Assembly: GCF_965216415.1 (NCBI RefSeq)
Contig: NZ_CBDCFU010000002.1
Length of the DNA: 64,000 nt
Direction: 5' to 3' (one strand)
Source: Marivita sp003149565
GTDB taxonomy: Bacteria > Pseudomonadota > Alphaproteobacteria > Rhodobacterales > Rhodobacteraceae
The notes under the pieces were generated by a model, which saw only the letters and a program-made list of their open reading frames with translations, had not been told where the DNA came from and did no database searches. Position numbers and translations under genes: made by a program. Positions 1-9,036 of this stretch are shown here, piece after piece (positions within the stretch are counted from its first letter, which is position 1; every line of letters starts with the position of its first letter).

Positions 1-104
1 AAGACAATCAGCTCCCCCTGCTGAATGTCAAGGTTGATGTTGTTGAGCACGTTGACCGCGCCCGCATAGGTCTTTTCGACATCCGTCAGCTTCAAATTGG
101 CCAT
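1..104 (-). CDS. aglK: Alpha-glucoside ABC transporter ATP-binding protein, N-terminal part only
   Basis: Only the first 34 codons are inside the window; the gene continues past the left edge. The reading starts MANLKLTDVEKTYAG and runs into NNINLDIQQGEL, the usual opening of the UgpC/MalK-type ATPase that energises a sugar importer; the Walker A motif lies just outside. It is the last gene seen in an aglE-aglF-aglG-aglA-aglK order, 29 bases after the glucosidase stop, so it should power the AglEFG permease at the inner membrane. The ATG at 102-104 follows a GGGAGGG ribosome site. Family is clear from order and sequence; specificity is inferred. Confidence 0.85.
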   Translation of the reverse strand, partial: MANLKLTDVEKTYAGAVNVLNNINLDIQQGELIV

Positions 105-133
105 GACTGTCCCTCCCTAATCCTGTTTCTCAC

Positions 134-1792
134 TCAGGACTTTACTTTCAGCGCGAGGCATGGCTGCCACGGCCCAAGATGCAATTTACCATCCGCCTGC
201 GGTCCGGCACTCCCCAATTCCAGACCGATCTGCGTCCATGAACCTTCCGGGACTGCCATCGTGGCCGGCTGGTCGCTTAGATTGAAGGCGCAGAATATGG
301 TTGTTCCCTCAAAGCTGCGGGTGAAATGCACAATCGTATCCGTGCTCTTCACACCGTCATGATCGCCGCGCGCCAACGCAGGCTGTGCATGACGGAACGC
401 AATCGCGCGGCGGTAATGGTGCAGTATCGCCGCCGGGTCATCCTCTTGATGGGACACGGTGCGGCTCAGGTGTTCGTGGCTCACCGGCAGCCAAGGCTGG
501 CCGGATGTGAAGCCGCCATTCTGGTTCGACGGCTCCCACACCATCGGTGTGCGGCAGCCATCGCGTCCCTTGTATTCGGGCCAGAACTCGATGCCGTAGG
601 GATCTTGCAGATCCTCAAAGCCAACCTCCGCTTCGGGCAGGCCAAGCTCTTCGCCTTGGTAAAGGCAGACAGACCCGCGCAGACACATCATCAGCGTCGC
701 GAACAACCGTTGTGCAGCCGGGGACAAGTTCCAGCGCGAGGCATGGCGCGTCACGTCGTGGTTGGAAAACGCCCAGCAAGCCCAGCCGTCAGCGGCAACC
801 TCATCCACATGCCCAAGCACTTCGACAAAGCGATCAGCTGTGGGTTCGACACCCGAGAGGAAATCAAACGCATAGCACATGTGCACGCGGTTCTCGCCCT
901 TGGTGTACTCGCCCATGATCTCAAGCCCGCGCTGCGCGTCGCCGACCTCACCCACTGAGGTTGTGGCCTCGTATTCGTCCAACAGCGCACGGAACCGTTC
1001 GAGAAAGGCAAGGTTCTCGGGTTGGTTTTTGGAGTAGAGATGTTCCTGATGGTTATACGGGTTCACCGACGGCGCGATATTCGCGTTACGTTTTTCCTTG
1101 GGTAGACCCGGATTGCTGCGCAGTTCCTTGTCATGGAAATAGAAGTTGATCGTGTCGAGGCGAAAGCCATCGACGCCGCGATCCAGCCAGAACCGCGTCA
1201 CGTCAAGAAGCGCTTGCTGGACATCCTCATTGTGGAAGTTCAGGTCCGGCTGCGAGGTCAGGAAGTTGTGCAGGTAATATTGCTCGCGCCGAGAATCCCA
1301 CTGCCACGCCGATCCTCCGAAAATCGACAGCCAGTTGTTGGGCGGCGTGCCGTCGTCCTTAGGGTCCGACCAGACATACCAATCCGCTTTCTCGTTGTCG
1401 CGGTTCGACCGGCTAAGCTGAAACCACGGATGCTGGTCCGAGGTGTGAGAGAGAACGAGGTCGATCATCACCCGGATGCCCAACCGGTGCGCGGTCTGCA
1501 CCAACACATCGAAATCCGCCAGCGAGCCGAACATTGGATCGACGTCGCAATAGTCGCTGACGTCGTAGCCGAAATCCTTCATCGGCGAGGTGAAGAAAGG
1601 GCTGATCCAGATGGCGTCCACGCCCAATGAGGCTACGTATGGCAGCCGGTTTGCGATCCCCAGCAGGTCGCCGATGCCGTCACCGTTGCTGTCCTGAAAG
1701 CTGCGCGGGTAGATCTGGTAGATCACCGCTCCGCGCCACCATTCCTTGTCTACAGCTGTGTTGTCTGCGGCCAGAGTGTTTGCCACGTTCAT
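134..1792 (-). CDS. aglA: Alpha-glucosidase, GH13 family
   Basis: Cytoplasmic 552-residue glycoside hydrolase of family 13, predicted to split imported alpha-glucosides (maltose, sucrose, trehalose or similar) to glucose. The four family regions are visible: DLVLSHTS at about 111-118, GFRLDTINF with nucleophile Asp213, the acid/base Glu282 in SVGEVGD, and Asp346 in FSNHDVTRH. There is no signal peptide, so it works after import by AglEFGK. It sits between aglG and aglK, as in the agl operon of Sinorhizobium. Exact substrate cannot be told from sequence; oligo-1,6-glucosidase is an alternative. Confidence 0.92.
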   Translation of the reverse strand: MNVANTLAADNTAVDKEWWRGAVIYQIYPRSFQDSNGDGIGDLLGIANRLPYVASLGVDAIWISPFFTSPMKDFGYDVSDYCDVDPMFGSLADFDVLVQTAHRLGIRVMIDLVLSHTSDQHPWFQLSRSNRDNEKADWYVWSDPKDDGTPPNNWLSIFGGSAWQWDSRREQYYLHNFLTSQPDLNFHNEDVQQALLDVTRFWLDRGVDGFRLDTINFYFHDKELRSNPGLPKEKRNANIAPSVNPYNHQEHLYSKNQPENLAFLERFRALLDEYEATTSVGEVGDAQRGLEIMGEYTKGENRVHMCYAFDFLSGVEPTADRFVEVLGHVDEVAADGWACWAFSNHDVTRHASRWNLSPAAQRLFATLMMCLRGSVCLYQGEELGLPEAEVGFEDLQDPYGIEFWPEYKGRDGCRTPMVWEPSNQNGGFTSGQPWLPVSHEHLSRTVSHQEDDPAAILHHYRRAIAFRHAQPALARGDHDGVKSTDTIVHFTRSFEGTTIFCAFNLSDQPATMAVPEGSWTQIGLELGSAGPQADGKLHLGPWQPCLALKVKS

Positions 1793-1864
1793 CGTCCTGT
1801 TTTCCTTGCATACGCACCCGCGGATGCGTTGTGAGAGTTGGCCCCGCCAGACTGGCAGGATGCG

Positions 1865-3022
1865 TTATTTTACTGATCCGGCCAACAGGCCGCGCACGAG
1901 GTATTTTTGCATCGCGAAGAACACAAGAAGCGGCACCGCGATGGATACAAAAGCTGCCGTGGCAAGGATTTCCCAGTTGCCGCCACGTGTGCCCAGAAGT
2001 TCTACGATCTGGTTGGTCATGACCGTGGTTTGCCCGGTCGCGTCGATCAGAAACACCTTGGCCACAAGCAGGTCATTCCATGTCCACAGGAACTGGAAGA
2101 TCGCAAAGCTGGCAAGCGCCGGGAAGGACAGCGGCAGGATGATCTTGGTGAAAATCTGGAACTCTGTCGCACCATCGACTCGGGCGTTTTCGATGATGTC
2201 CCGTGGCAGACCGACCATGTAGTTGCGCAAGAGATAGATCGCTAAGGGCAACCCGAACCCGGTATGGGCCAGCCATGTGCCAAGGTAGCCTTTTCCAATG
2301 CCAATGCCGAGATGCAGCTTCAGAAGCGGGATCAGCGCCAGTTGCAACGGCACGACAAGCAGGCCCACAACGATAGCGATCAAAAGCGCCCTGCCCGCAA
2401 AATCCATCCACGCCAGCGCATAGGCCGCGAAGGCGGCCACCACGATGGGGATGATGGTGGCGGGGATCGTAACGGTCAGCGTGTTGAAGAACGCCTTGGC
2501 CATGCTGTCGGTCGCGTTGCCTGACAGCAGAACCTGCTCGTAGTTTTCGAGCGTGAAATCTGGTGGGAGCTCGGCGGTCACAAAGACGCGCTGACCGCGC
2601 CGACCTTCCATCTCAACCGGACTTTCCAGGCGATATTCACCGCTGGCTTCGACGGTCAGCGATTCACCGTCTCGGAGCTCAGCCGTATCGCCAGGAGCAT
2701 AGGCACCGATGTCACGCGACGAGGTACCCCAGGACGACATGTCAATCTCGTCGGGCAGGTCTTCCCCGGTGAAAAGATTGCCTTCGATCACGTAGACGCC
2801 ATCCACAAGCCGTTGCTCGTCGGGCGCAGCGGTGCGCAGTGTCAGGCTTTGCTCCGTCGGGAACAGCGCCTTCCACCAGCCCGATGTAGCGATCTGATCT
2901 GCCGTGCGGAAAGACGACACAAACAGACCAACCGTCGGGAAAAGCCACAGTGCCACAAGAGCCGCGACCGAGATATGAACCGCCCATGTGAGAGAGGATT
3001 TAGTACCAGCGATGTTGTCCAT
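1865..3022 (-). CDS. aglG: Alpha-glucoside ABC transporter permease AglG
   Basis: Inner-membrane permease of the MalG class, 385 residues. One N-terminal membrane segment (about 14-34) is followed by a hydrophilic insertion of more than 100 residues, then five further segments. The cytoplasmic EAA loop that docks on the ATPase is seen as ENARVDGATEFQIF-KIILPLS. The long periplasmic insertion explains why it is bigger than ordinary MalG-type proteins of about 280 residues and is known for AglG. It starts 14 bases after aglF, so the two permeases are co-translated and expected to form a heterodimer. Confidence 0.9.
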   Translation of the reverse strand: MDNIAGTKSSLTWAVHISVAALVALWLFPTVGLFVSSFRTADQIATSGWWKALFPTEQSLTLRTAAPDEQRLVDGVYVIEGNLFTGEDLPDEIDMSSWGTSSRDIGAYAPGDTAELRDGESLTVEASGEYRLESPVEMEGRRGQRVFVTAELPPDFTLENYEQVLLSGNATDSMAKAFFNTLTVTIPATIIPIVVAAFAAYALAWMDFAGRALLIAIVVGLLVVPLQLALIPLLKLHLGIGIGKGYLGTWLAHTGFGLPLAIYLLRNYMVGLPRDIIENARVDGATEFQIFTKIILPLSFPALASFAIFQFLWTWNDLLVAKVFLIDATGQTTVMTNQIVELLGTRGGNWEILATAAFVSIAVPLLVFFAMQKYLVRGLLAGSVK

Positions 3023-3036
3023 TGTCCCTGTCTCCC

Positions 3037-4056
3037 TCAGCGCATTTCATTGCGCGCGTTGCGCACGTTCCAGTAGAGGATCGGCGTTACCAGCAGCATG
3101 ATGATCATCGCGCTGGCCGAGCCCACGCCCCAATCCCGGGCGACGAACAACTGGTTGAACATGTAATTGGCCAGAACCTGCGTGCCCCATTGGCCATTGG
3201 TCATGGCAAACACGATGTCGAAGACCTTGAGGACCACCAAAGTGATCGTCGTCCAGACCACAACGATGGTGCCCGCGATCTGTGGCATCTTGATCTTGAA
3301 GAAAATCTGGAATGGGTTGGCCCCATCCACGATGGCGGCCTCGATGGTCTCTTCAGGGATGCCGCGCAGGGCGGCGGACAGGATCACCATGGCAAACCCC
3401 GTCTGAATCCAGATCAGCACGATCATCAGCAGGAAACTGTTCCAGAACGGTGTGGTCAGCCACTGCTGCGGGTCATTGCCCGTCAGCCAGACATAAACCG
3501 CATTCAGCACGCCGATCTGTTCCGTGCCCGGCGGGCGCGCATCATAGACCAGCTTCCAGATGACAGCCGCACCGACAAAAGAAATCGCCATCGGCATGAA
3601 AATCAGAGACTTCGCGATATTGCCCCAACTGATCCGGTCGGTGAGCTGTGCCGCCAGAAGCCCGAAGGCGGTCGACATGGCGGGCACCACGATCAGCCAG
3701 AACATGTTGTTGACAAGCGCTTCCCAGAATTTGGGATCGCCTGACATCTGCACGTAATTGGCAAGACCCACGAAGTTATACACCGTCGTGCCGTCGGACA
3801 GTGTCTCGCGTTCGGTCAACGACAGACGGATTGTCTCGAAAACCGGATAGGCAAGGTAGAGCCCAAGCGCCAGGATCGCCGGCAGAAGAAACAGCCAGGG
3901 ACGGATCAGGTTGGCGCGGTTGATGTTACGGCCCGCGTTGGGGCCTTTGGCAGGAAACAGAACCTTGTCGAGAAACTGATTGGAAAAATAAAAGTAACTC
4001 AGACAGCCGCCAACACCGATGGCAATGGTCAACAGACCTTGAATTGCGGGATTCAT
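3037..4056 (-). CDS. aglF: Alpha-glucoside ABC transporter permease AglF
   Basis: MalF-class permease, 339 residues from the ATG at 4054-4056. That start is preferred over an in-frame start 40 codons upstream because it has a GGGAGGG ribosome site and begins directly at the first membrane segment (MNPAIQGLLTIAIG). Six or seven hydrophobic segments and the EAA loop (EAAIVDGANPFQIFFKIKMP) are visible. It partners AglG, with AglE delivering substrate and AglK supplying ATP hydrolysis. The order aglE-aglF-aglG is that of known alpha-glucoside importers. Confidence 0.9.
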   Translation of the reverse strand: MNPAIQGLLTIAIGVGGCLSYFYFSNQFLDKVLFPAKGPNAGRNINRANLIRPWLFLLPAILALGLYLAYPVFETIRLSLTERETLSDGTTVYNFVGLANYVQMSGDPKFWEALVNNMFWLIVVPAMSTAFGLLAAQLTDRISWGNIAKSLIFMPMAISFVGAAVIWKLVYDARPPGTEQIGVLNAVYVWLTGNDPQQWLTTPFWNSFLLMIVLIWIQTGFAMVILSAALRGIPEETIEAAIVDGANPFQIFFKIKMPQIAGTIVVVWTTITLVVLKVFDIVFAMTNGQWGTQVLANYMFNQLFVARDWGVGSASAMIIMLLVTPILYWNVRNARNEMR

Positions 4057-4191
4057 CTGTCCCTCCCAAACATGAGTGATGATCCAGTGTGTGCCACTGG
4101 CAGTCCCTTGAACGGGTCTTCTTGGCTTTGCAGCTTTGTAGGTACGGACTGCGCGATCCCCCGCGCAGTCCTGCATTTTTGCAAAACGGCC

Positions 4192-5460
4192 TTACTTCAG
4201 CGCATCCCAGCTGTCTTGGATTTCGCTCGCGACTGCTTCTGCGTCTTTGCCACCCGCATAGTCCACCATTCCGGTCCAGAACGTACCGGCGCCAACACCA
4301 CCAGGCATCAGGTCGGACGCGTCAAAGCGGAAGGTCGTGGCGTCCAAGAGGATCTGGTTCATATTGGCTGCCGCTTCGGTCGAGAACTTCGACAGATCGA
4401 CGCCTTTGTGCGGCGTCAGGAAGCCACCGTTCGCCATCCAGATCTCGTGCGCTTCGGGTGTCTGGAGATACGCAATCAGATCATGTGCGGCCTGATTTTC
4501 GTTTGTGATCGCCCAGAGTGTGCCTGCGCCCAGAACCGGAGCACCCAGATCCTTGCCCTCATAGGCCGGGAAATAGAAGAAGTCCGCATCGAGACCCACT
4601 TCGGTGCCTTCCGGGAAAAAGGCCGGGATGAAAGACGCCTGACGGTGCATGTAGCACTGCGGCGGCGCCTCAAAGAGACCCTTCGGGCTGTCGCGGAAAT
4701 CGGTCGACGCGACGGCACCGGCACCACCGGCGACGTAGTCGTCATTGCGGGCAAAGGCCCCAAACTCTTCGATCGCTGCAACCACACGCGGATCGTCGAA
4801 CGGCATCTCGTTGGACACCCAGGCGTCATAAACCTCGGGAGGTTGCGTGCGCAGCATCATGTCCTCGACCCAGTCCGTCGCCGGCCAGCCAGTGGCACCG
4901 CCAGACCCAAGACCGATGCACCACGGCGTTTCGCCATCGGCGACGATTTGATCAGTCAGCGCCTTAAGCTCTTCCATGGTGGTCGGAACCTCGTAGCCCG
5001 CATCCTCGAAGTTCTCGGGCGAATACCAGACCAGCGATTTCACATCGACCTTGTAGAAAAAGCCGTAGAGGTCCTCTTCACCGTCGGGACCTTCATAGGT
5101 GCCCAGATCAACCCAGGACTGACCTGCAGCATAGTTGTCGCGAATCCAATCAGCCGTGCCATCCTTGAGCGGGGTAAGGAAACCGCGTGCAGCCATGTCG
5201 GACGCCAGACCCGGCTGAGGGAACACCGCAACGTTTGGCGCAGAGCCTGCTTCGGCATCGACGACGATCTGCTGTTCAAAACTGTCAGAGCCTACGTAGC
5301 TGACATTGTGACCGGACTTCTCGGCAAAATCCGACAGAACTGCCTCGACCAACTCCTGGTCCGGGCCAAGCCATGGGCCGAATACGGTGACATCTTCAGC
5401 GAATGCCGCGCTGGAGCACAGCGCCGCAATGGCCACACTCGATGTGAGTGTCTTTTTCAT
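4192..5460 (-). CDS. aglE: Periplasmic alpha-glucoside-binding protein AglE
   Basis: Extracytoplasmic solute-binding protein of ABC sugar importers, 422 residues, first gene of the minus-strand agl operon. A signal peptide of about 21 residues (MKKTLTSSVAIAALCSSAAFA) precedes a mature protein opening with VTVFGPWLG, typical of the family. It should bind alpha-glucosides in the periplasm and hand them to AglFG. The ATG has a GGGAGG ribosome site 7 bases upstream. A 14-base palindrome centred about 65 bases upstream of the start is a probable AglR operator. Confidence 0.9.
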   Translation of the reverse strand: MKKTLTSSVAIAALCSSAAFAEDVTVFGPWLGPDQELVEAVLSDFAEKSGHNVSYVGSDSFEQQIVVDAEAGSAPNVAVFPQPGLASDMAARGFLTPLKDGTADWIRDNYAAGQSWVDLGTYEGPDGEEDLYGFFYKVDVKSLVWYSPENFEDAGYEVPTTMEELKALTDQIVADGETPWCIGLGSGGATGWPATDWVEDMMLRTQPPEVYDAWVSNEMPFDDPRVVAAIEEFGAFARNDDYVAGGAGAVASTDFRDSPKGLFEAPPQCYMHRQASFIPAFFPEGTEVGLDADFFYFPAYEGKDLGAPVLGAGTLWAITNENQAAHDLIAYLQTPEAHEIWMANGGFLTPHKGVDLSKFSTEAAANMNQILLDATTFRFDASDLMPGGVGAGTFWTGMVDYAGGKDAEAVASEIQDSWDALK

Positions 5461-5517
5461 GAGGTACCTCCCAAGTTGCGCATGTGAGCGCTTAACTCAT
5501 CCTCGCCCGGAATCACT

Positions 5518-5531
5518 CCAAAGCGCTTTGG
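5518..5531. promoter_or_regulatory. Probable AglR (LacI-family) operator 1
   Basis: A perfect 14-base palindrome, CCAAAGCGCTTTGG, lies in the aglE-aglR divergent region. Its central CG and AAGCGCTT core fit the operator style of LacI/GalR regulators. A weaker related palindrome (TGAGCGCTTA) occurs at 5485-5494, closer to aglE. Confidence 0.7.
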
Positions 5532-5678
5532 ATATTTGAAACTCCCCGATTTGATAGCGCCTGTCAATCCAGTGCAGATGCAGAAAAAATCAATAGTTAT
5601 GCTGCTTTGCAGAATTCCTACGCGCACCAAGGGGCTTTGCATGTCGCCGTGTTTAGGTCTAACCTGGCACTCACAATT

Positions 5679-5690
5679 CAAAGCGCTTTG
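5679..5690. promoter_or_regulatory. Probable AglR (LacI-family) operator 2, overlapping the aglR ribosome site
   Basis: CAAAGCGCTTTG repeats the core of operator 1, with centres 160 bases apart. Its last base is the first base of the GGAAG ribosome site of aglR, so bound repressor would directly block aglR as well as loop to the aglE promoter. Autoregulation is inferred from position. Confidence 0.7.
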
Positions 5691-5700
5691 GAAGTATGCC

Positions 5701-6726
5701 GTGAATCTTAAACAACTTTCGGAATATCTGAACCTGTCCCAGACTACGGTGAGCCGGGCTCTGAACGGATATCCCGAGGTCAATGAAAACACACGCACAC
5801 GCGTATTGAAAGCGGCGCAGGACCTCAATTATCGCCCCAACACACGGGCCAAGGGTTTGGCCACTGGTCGCGCACTGGCGATTGGTCATGTGATTCCGGT
5901 CTCCAACCAGCATGAAATGGTCAATCCGGTCTTTGGAGATTTCATCGCGGGCGCAGGGGCCGCATATGCGCGCGCAGGCTACGACATGATGCTGACCCTG
6001 GTGCCTGACCAGGAAGAGGTCCGTGCCTATCAGGACATCAAGGCACGTGGAACGGTAGACGGGATCATCGTGCACGGTCCGATCATCAATGACGAACGCA
6101 TTTCGCTGCTGTCGCGGATTGGCCTGCCCTTTGTTGTGCATGGGCGATCCACGGATGTGAACCTGCCCTATTCCTGGATCGACGTGAACAATCGCGGTGC
6201 GTTCGAACGCGGCACCCAATTCCTGATTGAACTGGGACACCGCAAAATCGCTCTTTTGAACGGGCTTGAGCACATGGATTTCGCCTTCCGCCGCCGCAAA
6301 GGCTATGAGAACGCCTTGCGTAATCACGGTGTCTCTATTGATCCGCGCCTGATGCGAAGCGAAGAAATGACCGAGGTCTACGGCTACCGTGCAGCAAAGG
6401 AGATGTTGTCACGCTCCGATGCGCCCACGGCCTTTGTCTGCTCGTCCATCATCACGGCGATCGGCGTGCGTCGTGCCGTGCATGAGGCGGGTTTGGTGCT
6501 GGCGCGGGATGTGTCGATCATCACGCATGACGATGCGCTGAGTTATCTCGAAAACGGCGATGACGTACCGATCTTTACCGCGTTGCGCTCGTCTGTGTGG
6601 TATGCTGGCACTGAAGCCGCCGAAATGCTGCTGTCGCTTATCTCGCTCCCATCTCACGCACCCAAGACCCGCCTTCTTGAAGCAGAACTGATTATCGGCC
6701 GGTCCACCGGACCCGCCGCAACCTGA
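5701..6726 (+). CDS. aglR: LacI-family transcriptional regulator of alpha-glucoside use
   Basis: DNA-binding regulator of 341 residues. The GTG at 5701 is chosen as start because it gives VNLKQLSEYLNLSQTTVSRA, a complete LacI helix-turn-helix at the very N-terminus, and has GGAAG six bases upstream; a longer in-frame reading adds a tail not found in the family. Hinge residues (NTRAKGLATGR) and a periplasmic-binding-protein-like sensor domain follow. It is divergent from aglE and probably binds the two AAGCGCTT palindromes between them, released by a sugar ligand. It leads a plus-strand operon with the beta-glucosidase and glucokinase. Confidence 0.9.
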   Translation: MNLKQLSEYLNLSQTTVSRALNGYPEVNENTRTRVLKAAQDLNYRPNTRAKGLATGRALAIGHVIPVSNQHEMVNPVFGDFIAGAGAAYARAGYDMMLTLVPDQEEVRAYQDIKARGTVDGIIVHGPIINDERISLLSRIGLPFVVHGRSTDVNLPYSWIDVNNRGAFERGTQFLIELGHRKIALLNGLEHMDFAFRRRKGYENALRNHGVSIDPRLMRSEEMTEVYGYRAAKEMLSRSDAPTAFVCSSIITAIGVRRAVHEAGLVLARDVSIITHDDALSYLENGDDVPIFTALRSSVWYAGTEAAEMLLSLISLPSHAPKTRLLEAELIIGRSTGPAAT

Positions 6727-6731
6727 AGGAC

Positions 6732-8066
6732 ATGTCCATGCTGACGTTCAAACGACAGGATTTCCCTGCAGATTTCCTGTTTGGCACCGCAACATCAAGC
6801 TATCAGATCGAAGGCCACGCGTTCGGCGGCGCAGGCAAGACACACTGGGACACCTTTGCCGCCACACCAGGCAATGTCGTCCGCGCCGAGAACGGCGACC
6901 GCGCCTGTGACCATTATCACCGGTTCGAGGAAGACCTGGATCTGGTGAAGGCTGCGGGGCTGGATGCCTATCGTTTTTCGACAAGTTGGGCACGAGTTAT
7001 GCCCGAGGGTCGCGGCGCGCCCAACCTTGAAGGGTTGGATTTCTATGATCGCCTGACTGACGCGATGCTCGAGCGCGGGTTGAAACCCTGCGCCACGCTT
7101 TATCACTGGGAACTCCCCGTCGCGCTGGCCGATCTGGGCGGCTGGCGCAACCCGGACCTGCCGAAGTGGTTCGCCGATTTCGCCGAGGTGATCATGGGCC
7201 GGATCGGCGACCGGATGTACTCGGTCGCGCCGATCAACGAGCCGTGGTGCGTCAGTTGGCTGTCGCATTTCCTGGGTCACCAGGCACCCGGCCTGCGCGA
7301 CATCCGAGCTACGGCGCATGCGATGCATCACGTCCTTGTGGCGCATGGTCACGCAATCCAGGCGATGCGTGCTTTGGGGATCCGGAACCTCGGCGGCGTG
7401 TTCAACATGGAATGGGCGACGCCAGCCGATGACAGCGCCGCCGCGCAGGAGGTTGCCGCGCTCTATGACGGCTATTACAATCGCTTCTTCTTGTCCGGCG
7501 TCTTCAAGGGCGCGTATCCGGCCAACGTGATGGAGGGGCTCGGCCCCCACATGCCGAAGAACTGGCAGGATGATTTCCCGGTGATCCAGAGCCCGCTCGA
7601 TTGGTGCGGGATCAACTATTACACCCGCAAGATCATCGCGCCGAACGATGGTGCGTGGCCCAGCCACCACGAGGTCGAGGGCCCGCTTCCCAAGACCTTC
7701 TTGAATTGGGAGATCTATCCTGAGGGCCTCTACAACTTTCTCACCCGCACCGCGCGCGAGTACACCGGGGATTTGCCGCTTTATGTCACCGAAAACGGGA
7801 TGGCCGCACCTGACGTGATCGAAAATGGCGTGGTCGAAGACCCGCACCGCATCGACTATCTCAACCAACATGTCGCCGCCGTTCAACGCGCGATAGCTGA
7901 TGGCGCCCCGGTAAAAGGCTATTTCATCTGGTCGTTGATGGACAATTACGAATGGGCATTGGGCTACGAAAAGCGGTTTGGTCTGGTCCATGTTGATTTC
8001 GACACACTGGACCGCACGCCGAAATCCTCCTATCACGCGCTGAAATCCGCGTTGACCGGGACCTGA
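6732..8066 (+). CDS. Beta-glucosidase, GH1 family
   Basis: Retaining GH1 glycosidase of 444 residues, usual length for the family. The acid/base Glu170 lies in APINEPW and the nucleophile Glu354 in YVTENGM; the N-terminal FLFGTATSSYQIEG signature is also present. It lacks a signal peptide and so acts on imported beta-glucosides such as cellobiose, releasing glucose for the kinase encoded one base downstream. The gene begins five bases after aglR. An alternative ATG lies two codons in. Preference between beta-glucoside and beta-galactoside substrates cannot be read from sequence. Confidence 0.93.
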   Translation: MSMLTFKRQDFPADFLFGTATSSYQIEGHAFGGAGKTHWDTFAATPGNVVRAENGDRACDHYHRFEEDLDLVKAAGLDAYRFSTSWARVMPEGRGAPNLEGLDFYDRLTDAMLERGLKPCATLYHWELPVALADLGGWRNPDLPKWFADFAEVIMGRIGDRMYSVAPINEPWCVSWLSHFLGHQAPGLRDIRATAHAMHHVLVAHGHAIQAMRALGIRNLGGVFNMEWATPADDSAAAQEVAALYDGYYNRFFLSGVFKGAYPANVMEGLGPHMPKNWQDDFPVIQSPLDWCGINYYTRKIIAPNDGAWPSHHEVEGPLPKTFLNWEIYPEGLYNFLTRTAREYTGDLPLYVTENGMAAPDVIENGVVEDPHRIDYLNQHVAAVQRAIADGAPVKGYFIWSLMDNYEWALGYEKRFGLVHVDFDTLDRTPKSSYHALKSALTGT

Positions 8067-8067
8067 C

Positions 8068-9036
8068 ATGACCAAGACCACGCACCTGACCGCCCTTGTC
8101 GCCGACCTTGGCGGCACGAACACCCGTGTTGCCCTGACCGATGGGGGCGCTGTACGGACCGAGACCATCAAACGGTTCCGCAACGCTGAGCACCCCGATT
8201 TGCTGTCGGTGCTGCGCGCCTACATGGCGGATCAGACCGTGGTGCCAGATGCGGCTTGCGTTGCGATGGCTGGGCCTGTTCGGGATGGCGTCGGTGAGCT
8301 GACCAATCTCAGCTGGACCGTTGACCGCGCTTCGGTGGCCAAGGCTACGGGGGCCAAGACGGTTGCCGTACTGAATGACCTGCAAGCGCAGGGTCATGCG
8401 CTCGACCACCTGACGCCAGATGTTTTGCAGACCATTCTGCCCGGCCATCAAGCGGGGGATCACGCCGCGCGGCTGGTGATCGGTGTTGGCACAGGCATGA
8501 ACGCGGCGGCGGTCTACCGTCTGGACGAGCGCACTTTGGTGCCGCCGTCTGAGGCGGGTCATGTGTCCCTGCCCGCGCAGAACAGTGACGAGCTGCGTCT
8601 GCTCGACTGGATTGCCAAGAAGCACGGCACGCCCGGTTTCGAAGACGTGCTGTCTGGGCGCGGGTTCGAACGGGTCTATGAATGGCTCTGCGACGAGGCC
8701 GGCGTGGATGCGCCGCTTGACGCGGGTGGCATCATGCAAGCGGTGAACGATGGCTCCAGCAAGATCGCGGAAGAGGCCGCACGGATGTTCATCCGCATGA
8801 TGGGCCGCGCGGCGGGCAATCTGGCGCTCGTGCATCTGCCCTTTGGCGGCATTTACCTGATCGGCGGCGTGGCCCGCCATTTCGCACCGCACCTGGAGCG
8901 GTTGGGCTTCCGCGAGGCGTTCTACGACAAGGGTCGGTTTTCCGAGTTCATGGAACAGTTCCCGGTGCATCTGGTGGATGACGATTACGCCGCCCTGACC
9001 GGATCGGCGGCGCACCTGATGGAGCTGATGGGTTAA
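8068..9036 (+). CDS. glk: Glucokinase
   Basis: ATP-dependent glucokinase of the bacterial Glk family (322 residues), converting glucose released by the neighbouring glucosidases to glucose-6-phosphate. The phosphate-binding motif LVADLGGTNTRVAL is at 10-23 and the catalytic Asp104 lies in VLNDLQAQ. No ROK zinc-binding cysteines are present. Start is one base after the GH1 stop, so translation is coupled. Its last four bases overlap the end of the convergent GH42 gene. Confidence 0.92.
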   Translation: MTKTTHLTALVADLGGTNTRVALTDGGAVRTETIKRFRNAEHPDLLSVLRAYMADQTVVPDAACVAMAGPVRDGVGELTNLSWTVDRASVAKATGAKTVAVLNDLQAQGHALDHLTPDVLQTILPGHQAGDHAARLVIGVGTGMNAAAVYRLDERTLVPPSEAGHVSLPAQNSDELRLLDWIAKKHGTPGFEDVLSGRGFERVYEWLCDEAGVDAPLDAGGIMQAVNDGSSKIAEEAARMFIRMMGRAAGNLALVHLPFGGIYLIGGVARHFAPHLERLGFREAFYDKGRFSEFMEQFPVHLVDDDYAALTGSAAHLMELMG

